DNA from: Crocinitomicaceae bacterium
Lineage (GTDB): Bacteria > Bacteroidota > Bacteroidia > Flavobacteriales_D > Crocinitomicaceae
Direction: 5' to 3'
Length of the DNA stretch: 6,204 bases
Assembly (NCBI GenBank): GCA_030830385.1
Contig: JAURNA010000352.1
Span: 1 to 6,204, forward strand
Shown: positions 1 through 5,408 of the stretch, piece by piece
Numbering within the stretch: position 1 is the stretch's first letter
Layout: every line of letters starts with the position of its first letter
The notes under the pieces: model-generated
Database searches by the model: none
Told to the model about the DNA's origin: nothing
Seen by the model: the letters and a program-made list of their open reading frames with translations, nothing else
Position numbers and translations under genes: made by a program

Positions 1-2
1 CT

Positions 3-308
3 GTCGTGGTTGCAGTGTGTATGGAGCGGCAAAAAGAAGAAACCATTATGGAAATGGAAGAAATCGAAGCCGTTGCCTGCGCGATCCAGAATATGCACCT
101 TACCTGCACGGCATATGGCCTGGGAGGATTTTGGTCTACGCCCAAGGTGATTTATACACCTCAAATGAACGATTTCCTCGGACTTGGCGAAAAAGACAAA
201 TGCCTTGGGTTGTTCTACATGGGCTATCCTTCTGGAGAATGGCCTAAGAAGCATCGCAAACCGCTTGAGTATACTACTGAGTGGCGAACACAAAAAACGG
301 ATGTATAA
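3..308 (+). CDS. Nitroreductase family protein, C-terminal part (5' end outside window)
   Basis: The reading frame is open to the left edge (first whole codon at position 3) and ends at TAA 306-308, so 101 C-terminal residues are visible. Members of this FMN-binding oxidoreductase family are usually about 180-200 residues, so roughly the first half is missing. The visible part shows the family's late core: a helix with AVACAIQNMHLTCTAYGLGG (about residues 23-42), the following FWST, then a short loop and DFLGLGEKD with the strand CLGLFYMGYP (about 57-76). In characterised relatives such as YdjA, the GLG-x-WST segment lies near the FMN and the GYP strand closes the domain. The likely role is cytoplasmic NAD(P)H-dependent reduction of an unknown substrate; the substrate cannot be told from sequence. 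The stop shares its last A with the next ATG (TAATG), which suggests translational coupling. The GTG and ATG codons near the left edge are internal, not starts. Confidence 0.85.
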   Translation, partial: VVVAVCMERQKEETIMEMEEIEAVACAIQNMHLTCTAYGLGGFWSTPKVIYTPQMNDFLGLGEKDKCLGLFYMGYPSGEWPKKHRKPLEYTTEWRTQKTDV

Positions 309-730
309 TGAGTCGCAACTTCGACAATCCTGTTGACCACAAGCTCGACCTCGGGCTTGTTAATTATGTTCGTCATCCGGACAACCCTGATTACGTCATT
401 TTTCGATTGCAGGATGAAAAGCGTGCCGAAGGTTTTCAAAAATCACTCGAAGACGAAAACATCTGGTTCGAAAAAAGTCATCAAGACACCCAACAACGGC
501 GATACCATTTATTCGGTATTCACAAGAATGATTTCAAAAAAGTTCAGCGCATCAACTATGCTATTGAAGGCCAACACCGCAAGCCTTTTATTTCTGTAGC
601 CTGGATTCGGTATTTTCTCATTCTTTTTTCCGCTTTGGTGATCGGTCTGGCAATCATGGGTTACTACAAGTCTCGTGAGAAGCTCAATTCATACAATGAT
701 TCGGGGATTTTAATCATTCCGGAGGAATAA
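308..730 (+). CDS. Unrecognised small protein with one membrane segment
   Basis: The product has 140 residues. I chose ATG 308 because it overlaps the nitroreductase stop as TAATG, the usual arrangement for coupled genes; a GTG at 281 in the same frame would add nine residues and overlap the upstream gene further. Residues 1-90 are hydrophilic and look alpha/beta, for example the strand DYVIFRLQ, a helix around DEKRAEGFQKSLEDENIWFE, then RYHLFGIHKNDFKKVQRINY. Residues about 96-120 form one hydrophobic membrane span ending in two tyrosines, followed by a short charged tail ending in PEE. There is no signal peptide, so the N-terminal domain is probably cytosolic, on a C-terminal anchor. The strand-helix-strand pattern loosely recalls small DUF2007-like domains, but that is a guess, and I assign no function. 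The gene is probably in one operon with the nitroreductase and the barrel gene 31 bases downstream. Confidence 0.8.
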   Translation: MSRNFDNPVDHKLDLGLVNYVRHPDNPDYVIFRLQDEKRAEGFQKSLEDENIWFEKSHQDTQQRRYHLFGIHKNDFKKVQRINYAIEGQHRKPFISVAWIRYFLILFSALVIGLAIMGYYKSREKLNSYNDSGILIIPEE

Positions 731-761
731 TATTAAAAAACTTACGTTCTTTGCCAGACGA

Positions 762-1517
762 ATGAAACGATTGCTGCTTATCCTGTTTATCGGAACCTGT
801 TTTACTGCCTCGGCTCAAAAACCTGGAAAGGAGCGCGTTCCTTCGTACTTTGGTTTTCGTGTGGCACCCGTATTCCCTACCCGGTTCATCGGTTCACCAA
901 ACACGTATCTCGAAGAAGATGGCTGGTATACGGACCTCAACCAAATGCTTGGTTATTCTTTCGGTGGAACGGTTCGGGCGGGAGTCAAGAAACTCATCGC
1001 AATCGAAACAGGAATCAACTTCACACAGCGCCAGTTCAGCCTCGAAACAGGTGTTCCTGATTCCAATTCATACGCGTATGATACCTTGTCCTTTATTGAG
1101 TATGACATGCCGATCAATGCGTTGTTTTACATTCAGCTTTCCGAAAAAATATATGCAGATGCTGCTCTTGGAGTGACGGTCACCTATAAGCCTACCGATA
1201 TTGGCGTTCTCAATCAACCCGGAGGTAAATTCCTGTATCAACACACGGGATTGGTCATGCGACGCACCAGCTTCGATTTCAACGCCAATCTTGGGTTCGA
1301 GTACCGAACAGAGAAAAAAGGCTTCTTCTATATCGGAGGTGCTGCCCGCGTTCCTATTTCTCCGTTGATTTCACTCATCGCGGAGTACAAGTATGACGGT
1401 CATTACCAGCGCTTAATCGGAGATGTGGACGGATCTTTTCTTTCTCTTGAGTTCAAGTATTTCTTCCCGAACATAAAGAACAAAGGACAGCAATTCAACG
1501 AGGGACCGATTCAATAG
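762..1517 (+). CDS. Outer-membrane beta-barrel protein (PorT-like / OMP_b-brl type)
   Basis: The product has 251 residues. Residues 1-18 are a Sec signal peptide: MKR, a leucine-rich core, then TASA before Gln19, the normal Bacteroidota cleavage context. The mature part is rich in alternating aromatic/hydrophobic strands: FGFRVAPVF (30-38), YSFGGTVRAGVKKLIAIETGINFTQ (65-89), EYDMPINALFYIQLSEKIYADAALGVTV (113-140), FDFNANLGFEYR (171-182), GFFYIGGAARVPIS (187-200) and a final SFLSLEFKYFF (225-235). The DMPINALFYI strand, the counterpart of 'Y-LEIPLLLKY' in PorT-like barrels, and the aromatic closing strand fit a small outer-membrane barrel of roughly 8-10 strands. It need not be the type IX secretion PorT itself, as no feature specific to that protein is seen. 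A short hydrophilic tail follows the last strand. The gene lies 31 bases after the membrane-protein gene and is probably co-transcribed with it; I see no clear promoter in the gap. The cargo or partner is unknown. Confidence 0.82.
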   Translation: MKRLLLILFIGTCFTASAQKPGKERVPSYFGFRVAPVFPTRFIGSPNTYLEEDGWYTDLNQMLGYSFGGTVRAGVKKLIAIETGINFTQRQFSLETGVPDSNSYAYDTLSFIEYDMPINALFYIQLSEKIYADAALGVTVTYKPTDIGVLNQPGGKFLYQHTGLVMRRTSFDFNANLGFEYRTEKKGFFYIGGAARVPISPLISLIAEYKYDGHYQRLIGDVDGSFLSLEFKYFFPNIKNKGQQFNEGPIQ

Positions 1518-1530
1518 ACCGCAAATCCGT

Positions 1531-1548
1531 TTTCCGATCATTCGGAAA
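1531..1548 (+). terminator. Hairpin after the barrel gene, possible terminator
   Basis: A perfect inverted repeat TTTCCGA-TCAT-TCGGAAA starts 14 bases after the stop of the upstream gene, giving a 7-bp stem and a 4-base loop. Its position fits a transcript end for the nitroreductase-barrel operon. No T-tract follows (the next bases are GGTGCGC), so it is not a classic intrinsic terminator. It may instead protect the 3' end or be incidental. Confidence 0.35.
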
Positions 1549-1625
1549 GGTGCGCTTTGCACTGTGCCTTACCGTGTCGTGGATGATTTCTTACCCGGAC
1601 AGGCAGCTACTCTGAAAGGGCCGAT

Positions 1626-1633
1626 TAACTTTA
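1626..1633 (+). promoter_or_regulatory. Candidate -7 element TAACTTTA
   Basis: This matches the Bacteroidota -7 consensus TAnnTTTG at all but the last base. No clear -33 TTG/TTTG is seen at a suitable distance upstream. If active it would start an RNA near 1640, running through the T8 tract and the 1664-1686 hairpin towards the cupin gene. That RNA would be a long leader or a small RNA. The evidence is weak. Confidence 0.25.
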
Positions 1634-1663
1634 GGATCGTGTTTTTTTTACCAAAAGGTACAG

Positions 1664-1686
1664 GATGGGATGAATTCCTACCCATC
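1664..1686 (+). repeat. Inverted repeat GATGGG / CCCATC
   Basis: Perfect 6-bp arms (1664-1669 and 1681-1686) flank an 11-base loop containing GAATTC. It lies between the T-run and the probable cupin promoter. It could be a leader hairpin or a protein-binding site; no T-tract follows it. Confidence 0.3.
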
Positions 1687-1723
1687 GTGCAGACGTAACC
1701 CTTCCTATTTCATGGCAGCATCG

Positions 1724-1731
1724 TACCTTTA
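1724..1731 (+). promoter_or_regulatory. Probable -7 promoter element for the cupin gene (TACCTTTA)
   Basis: This matches TAnnTTTG at seven of eight positions. Transcription would begin around 1738, about 46 bases before the preferred ATG at 1784 and only about 10 before the alternative ATG at 1748. A clear -33 element is not visible, which is common for these promoters. Confidence 0.5.
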
Positions 1732-1783
1732 GCATCCAAACCGGAGTATGATACCATTTCGACTCCCATCGTACCCAATTAAT

Positions 1784-2260
1784 ATGAGCAAAAAACGTGC
1801 CGAAAAACTAAGAAAGAAGCTAATGATGCACCCGCACCCTGAGGGCGGATTTTATGTGGAAACGTATCGGTCGGAACATACCATTCCGGGAAAAAATCGT
1901 CAGTTGATGACGGCCATCTACTTTTTATTACCTGCTGGCCACGTTTCCCGATTTCACCGCATTCAAAGCGATGAATTGTGGTTCTTCCATGAGGGAAATC
2001 CACTCACGATACATACGTTGAACGAGGATGGACATCACGCTCATTTGCTCGGATTGGACATTGATTCCGGGCAACACCCGCAATTGCTGGTTCCCGCTCA
2101 AACCATTTTTGGTTCAAGTTCGGATGTAAACGAAGGGTATTCACTGGTTTCCTGTGTGGTTGCTCCAGGGTTTGATTTTCAGGATTTTGAATTGTTCAGT
2201 GCTGAAGAACTACTATCGCAATTCCCGGATTACACGGAGATTATCGAACGATTGACATAA
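1784..2260 (+). CDS. Cupin domain protein, DUF985 (cupin_5) family
   Basis: The product has 158 residues from ATG 1784. The family signature HPEGGFYVETYRS lies at about 18-30. It is followed by the strand TAIYFLLPAG, the SRFHRIQSDELWFFHEG segment (55-71; His58, Glu64 and His69 are possible pocket or metal residues), and the C-terminal VAPGFDFQDFELF (126-138). This is a complete single-domain beta-barrel of the usual length, related to yeast YML079w, a fold of unsettled function thought to bind a small ligand. It has no signal peptide, so it is probably cytoplasmic. An in-frame ATG at 1748 would add MIPFRLPSYPIN. I prefer 1784 because relatives begin about 10-20 residues before HPEGG, the extension looks unlike protein, and AT-rich sequence precedes 1784. 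The stop directly abuts the stop of the convergent gene at 2261. Confidence 0.85.
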   Translation: MSKKRAEKLRKKLMMHPHPEGGFYVETYRSEHTIPGKNRQLMTAIYFLLPAGHVSRFHRIQSDELWFFHEGNPLTIHTLNEDGHHAHLLGLDIDSGQHPQLLVPAQTIFGSSSDVNEGYSLVSCVVAPGFDFQDFELFSAEELLSQFPDYTEIIERLT

Positions 2261-3556
2261 TTAGTCGTCCTTCACTTTCATGAAGTCCATCTCGTCTATG
2301 ATGGCGACCCACAATTTGACATTCCCCTCATGATAGGAAGGCCAAATGGGCCGTATCTTGCCTTCTACAGCAGCAATGTTCAGGTAATCTCCGAAGAAAA
2401 ATGTGCTGTCTGGTGTGAACGGTTCTTTGGAAATGAGTTCGTCGTGGAACGTAGCACCACCATCCCATGAATACGACAGAAACACCTCGGTATCGTTCTC
2501 CGTCGTATTTCTTCGATCGTAATAAGCAAAGTACAAATAGCCCGTGGATGGATCAACGTCCATCCAGGTGAAAAACTGATGTCTTTCCGACTTGTCCTGA
2601 TTCACTCTGGCAGGTGCTGTCCACGTTTCTCCCCCATCAATGGACTTCATCAAGAAAACATCGGTATTGTCTTCTCCGTTTCGCTGGTCGGTCCAATTGA
2701 GGTACAATGTTCCACGATGGGGACCATCACTCAAATCACATTTTAACACGGGGAGACCGTTTGCACGGCACATTCCCGGAACGTTTATATCCCATCCACC
2801 CAATTGTGGCCCGAGGATTTTCTCGACCGGGAGCCAGGTTTCCCCGGCATCCATGGATTTCTGCATGACCAACCCTTTCGGCCCTGTCCAGGTAACGTAT
2901 ACTTCTCCATCGGGTCCTACAGCAGGAACGGCACCTTCCACGGTTTCATCGCTGTCCAGACAGTCTCCTGCAAAATGAGAAATTCGCCGGGGCTCACTCC
3001 AGGTACGTCCTTGATCGTTCGATTTGGAAAACACAATGACCGATGAATCTTTGGGATCAGATGAATTGTATTCATCGAACTGTGTCCAGGTCATGTACAA
3101 CTCATTGTTTTCAGGGTTCACAACCACCCAGTGCTTATCCTGAACCTTGGTTCCGTTTGGGCTTGGGAATGTGCCTTCATTGAATTTTTTGCAATACTTC
3201 TTCGCGGATTGACATACAATTCGATCTAGGTACGATGTTTTCTTGTAGTTCGACAGGTGGAAGTAATAAACTCTGCTTTTTTGATCAAAAAGCGTTACGG
3301 GGTCTCCGTACACTCCATACGGACTTTCGATCATTTTGCTTTTCCAGCTATGGCCTCCGTCTTTGGAGTAGTAGTAATTGTTGAGGATGGATCCGGCGAT
3401 TACGTGCTTCGGATTCTTCGGACTAATGGCGATGGAAGGTTCACTCTGCGCATAGCGATACGTATTGCCTTCCGGTTTTGGCAACTCAACAACGTCGAAT
3501 CGTCCCTGAGCCCATATACCAAAGGGTACCAACAGCAGTGCGAGTTGTGCCTTCAT
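2261..3556 (-). CDS. Secreted sialidase-fold (BNR/Asp-box) beta-propeller protein
   Basis: The product has 431 residues from ATG 3556-3554, with a signal peptide of about 1-17 ending WAQ. Five Asp boxes (S-x-D-x-G-x-T-W type) are spaced along it: SKDGGHSW (64-71), SNDQGRTW (179-186), SMDAGETW (234-241), SIDGGETW (305-312) and SWDGGATF (363-370). This repeat marks the blades of a sialidase-like propeller. The N-terminal 'SEPSIAISPKNPKHVIAGS' is typical of BNR-repeat proteins annotated loosely as exo-sialidases. The [FY]RIP motif carrying the catalytic arginine of true sialidases is absent, so sialidase activity is doubtful and a binding or structural role is as likely. Five cysteines occur (115, 122, 199, 263, 273). 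No type IX sorting domain is evident at the C-terminus. The start overlaps the peptidase stop as TGATG; a TTG three bases earlier is a less likely start. It probably acts in the periplasm or at the cell surface together with the peptidase. Confidence 0.85.
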   Translation of the reverse strand: MKAQLALLLVPFGIWAQGRFDVVELPKPEGNTYRYAQSEPSIAISPKNPKHVIAGSILNNYYYSKDGGHSWKSKMIESPYGVYGDPVTLFDQKSRVYYFHLSNYKKTSYLDRIVCQSAKKYCKKFNEGTFPSPNGTKVQDKHWVVVNPENNELYMTWTQFDEYNSSDPKDSSVIVFSKSNDQGRTWSEPRRISHFAGDCLDSDETVEGAVPAVGPDGEVYVTWTGPKGLVMQKSMDAGETWLPVEKILGPQLGGWDINVPGMCRANGLPVLKCDLSDGPHRGTLYLNWTDQRNGEDNTDVFLMKSIDGGETWTAPARVNQDKSERHQFFTWMDVDPSTGYLYFAYYDRRNTTENDTEVFLSYSWDGGATFHDELISKEPFTPDSTFFFGDYLNIAAVEGKIRPIWPSYHEGNVKLWVAIIDEMDFMKVKDD

Positions 3557-5340
3557 CAATTGGATCGCAGCCAGTAATTGTATAATTCTTTCGCTTTTCC
3601 TTCTGCGACATTTGCCCAGGAGAAATGCGGCTTCTCGTAGGGTGTCACGACGAGTTCTACGGAGTATAACTGCTGATCTCTTGAAATGAGCAATTCGATG
3701 CGGTCTCCGACTGCGAGCGTTGGGAAGAACTCTTCCAGCGACTGTTTGTCAACCCGCAATCCATTGCATCCGATGATTTCGTCGTGAACACTCAAACCAG
3801 CATCCTCGGCCGCAGATCCTCTTCGAACGTAAGATACTTTTGTCTCTCCTGCTCCGCCTTTCAGTGACATACCCACGCTTGGTCGAGGAACGGCATCGTA
3901 GGTTACGCTGATTCCCAGTGGACGGAATACCTCGTTGTAATTCGGAATTTTCGTTCCATAGATGTAATCTTCAAAGAACTGCGTCAAATCTTCTTTCAGG
4001 AAAGCGCTCAATTCATCCTGGAATTCATCTTCGCTAAACCCCCGGTTCTTCCCTTTGTAGTATTTTTCGTACAAATGCTGAAGAAAATCATCCAGGCACT
4101 TCTTTCCGTTGTATTTTCTGATGATTTTCGCGTCGAGCATTGCGGCAATCACCGATCCTTTTGAATAATAGGAAATGGTTGTGTTGGGTGCGTTTTCGTT
4201 GGGTCTGTATGCTTTGATCCATGCATCGAAACTCGCGTGTGCAACCGGCTGAACGCGTGCACCTGGTGATCCTTCCACATAATTCAACGTGCCAAATAAT
4301 TTTCTCAGGTACTCGTCTTGGGTGTAGTAACCTGCCCGTAACAAAAGAAGTTCATCGTAGTACGATGTAAATCCTTCCATTACCCACAGCAATGAGGTAT
4401 AATTCTCACTGTCGTAATCGAATGGTCCCAGCTCGACAGGCCGAATGCGCTTCACGTTCCACAAATGAAAATATTCATGCGCAACCAGCGAGAGGAATCC
4501 CTTGTATTGCGAACCTGAATAGGTGAACCGATTGACGCTCAGGGTCGTGGAGTTCATGTGCTCAAGCCCTCCTTGTCCATCCTGAACATTGTGGATAATG
4601 AAGGTGTAATCCTCGTTTGGATTGAATCCGAAAACGTCTGTTGCCGCTTCCACAATGTTCGCCATGTCTTTTTTGAGCTGAGCCACGTCGTAATTCCCGT
4701 CTCCATACATCCCAACCGTGTGATGTACTCCCGCTGCCTCGAAAGTAAACACCTCCTGATTCCCAATTTCAATGGGACAATCAACAAGCTGGTCGTAATC
4801 ATTGTACGCATAGCGAACCGTTCCGGCATCTCCGGTACTACCGTCACCTGTTGGTTTCAACGCCGTTGTAATTTCTGCGAACCCTTTGTAGGGGTAAATA
4901 TCCACGTATCCGCTTTTTTCCTTCAACCCGTCGACATACATAAAAACGCTTGTTCCACTCACAAACCCGTGGGTTAAATCCAGAAAACTTGTCCGAACCG
5001 TTAATTCGAACGCGTATACTTCATAAGAAATCGTGATGTCTTCGGATGTGGATTTCGTGATCTTCCATGTGTTTTTGTTGATTTTTTTGACGTTCAACTG
5101 TTTTCCGGATTCGCCCCTGGCCGTAACAAGATCAACGCTTTTCGCAAATTCTCGTGCGAGGTAAGATCCGGGTGCCCAGATGGGCATTTTTACCAAAACT
5201 TCGGACTTGCTCAGGTCTTTTACGTCCATTTCTACCTGGAAGTAATGACTTTGGGGGGTGTCCATTCTGAGTCGGTAGTTTACCGACTGTGCGAAGGAAG
5301 TAAACGAGAGAAGGCTTGTAAAAAGTAGCAGAAACTTCAT
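3556..5340 (-). CDS. M61 family metallopeptidase (glycyl aminopeptidase type) with PDZ domain
   Basis: The product has 594 residues. The signal peptide is residues 1-17 (MKFLLLF...SFA before Gln18). An N-terminal beta domain (about 20-200) includes the family segment MPIWAPGSYLAREFAK (52-67). The catalytic part has GGLEHMNST (257-265), the zinc motif HEYFH (288-292, with Glu289 as catalytic base) followed by LWNVKRIRP, and the third ligand Glu322 in WVMEGFTSYYDE. The conserved YYSKGSV lies at 391-397. A PDZ domain follows at about 485-567 (RRGSAAEDAGLSVHDEIIGCNG). All key residues are present and the length is normal, so it should be active. Known relatives remove N-terminal glycine or alanine from peptides. 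Location is periplasmic or surface. The frame extends to 5427, but that would overlap the divergent gene and bury the signal peptide, so I start at 5340; ATG 5343 (MMKF) is equally possible. A perfect -7 box lies just upstream. It is the first gene of an operon with the propeller gene. Confidence 0.92.
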   Translation of the reverse strand: MKFLLLFTSLLSFTSFAQSVNYRLRMDTPQSHYFQVEMDVKDLSKSEVLVKMPIWAPGSYLAREFAKSVDLVTARGESGKQLNVKKINKNTWKITKSTSEDITISYEVYAFELTVRTSFLDLTHGFVSGTSVFMYVDGLKEKSGYVDIYPYKGFAEITTALKPTGDGSTGDAGTVRYAYNDYDQLVDCPIEIGNQEVFTFEAAGVHHTVGMYGDGNYDVAQLKKDMANIVEAATDVFGFNPNEDYTFIIHNVQDGQGGLEHMNSTTLSVNRFTYSGSQYKGFLSLVAHEYFHLWNVKRIRPVELGPFDYDSENYTSLLWVMEGFTSYYDELLLLRAGYYTQDEYLRKLFGTLNYVEGSPGARVQPVAHASFDAWIKAYRPNENAPNTTISYYSKGSVIAAMLDAKIIRKYNGKKCLDDFLQHLYEKYYKGKNRGFSEDEFQDELSAFLKEDLTQFFEDYIYGTKIPNYNEVFRPLGISVTYDAVPRPSVGMSLKGGAGETKVSYVRRGSAAEDAGLSVHDEIIGCNGLRVDKQSLEEFFPTLAVGDRIELLISRDQQLYSVELVVTPYEKPHFSWANVAEGKAKELYNYWLRSN

Positions 5341-5361
5341 CATAAAATGCTTATTTTCGTT

Positions 5362-5369
5362 CAAAGATA
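5362..5369 (-). promoter_or_regulatory. -7 promoter element for the peptidase operon (TATCTTTG)
   Basis: Read on the minus strand, this is an exact match to the Bacteroidota -7 consensus TAnnTTTG. Transcription would start near 5355, giving a leader of about 12-15 bases before ATG 5343/5340. A TTTG at 5397-5394 could serve as the -33 element, but the 24-base gap is longer than usual. Confidence 0.65.
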
Positions 5370-5376
5370 CGTTTTG
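5368..5376 (+). promoter_or_regulatory. Candidate -7 promoter element for the lipoprotein gene (TACGTTTTG)
   Basis: This reads as TAnnTTT(T) or as TA-N3-TTTG, close to the Bacteroidota consensus. Transcription would start around 5383, leaving a leader of about 25 bases whose end (5391-5408) is A-rich, as is typical before Bacteroidota starts without a Shine-Dalgarno sequence. It shares the TA at 5368-5369 with the opposing -7 box of the peptidase operon. Confidence 0.45.
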
Positions 5377-5388
5377 CGGAAAGTCCGC
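5376..5388. repeat. Inverted repeat GCGGA-AAG-TCCGC in the divergent promoter region
   Basis: Perfect 5-bp arms flank a 3-base centre. It covers the expected start of the lipoprotein transcript and lies just upstream of the peptidase -7 box. That placement suits a small operator acting on both promoters, or a hairpin at the 5' end of the lipoprotein mRNA. It is short, so chance is possible. Confidence 0.35.
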
Positions 5389-5408
5389 GCGAACAAACAA
5401 CAAAAAAC

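Larger units (their letters stand above)
1518..1783. other. Intergenic region with hairpins, T-run and two candidate -7 elements
   Basis: About 266 bases without a convincing gene. In order it holds a perfect 7-bp hairpin shortly after the barrel gene stop, a candidate -7 element at 1626, a run of eight T at 1642-1649, a 6-bp inverted repeat at 1664-1686, and a good -7 element at 1724 before the cupin gene. One frame is open from inside the barrel gene to TAA 1696-1698, with a GTG at 1564 giving 44 residues, but it has no ATG and no recognisable similarity, so I do not call it a gene. I recognise no riboswitch or known RNA family here. Confidence 0.6.

Noticed and set aside
1583..1615. Ten-residue ATG frame as a leader peptide
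   Set aside because: It has no codon bias or attenuator-like structure tied to the next gene, and a frame this short is expected by chance.
1564..1698. 44-residue open frame from GTG after the barrel gene
   Set aside because: It has no ATG and no recognisable similarity, it crosses the T8 run and the candidate -7 element at 1626, and it is short enough to be chance.
2261..3556. Calling the propeller a true exo-sialidase
   Set aside because: Asp boxes show only the fold; the RIP arginine motif is missing, so I kept a fold-level name.
4554..4977. Open frames on both strands within the peptidase gene
   Set aside because: They lie inside a clearly conserved M61 coding sequence and have no family features, so they are shadows.
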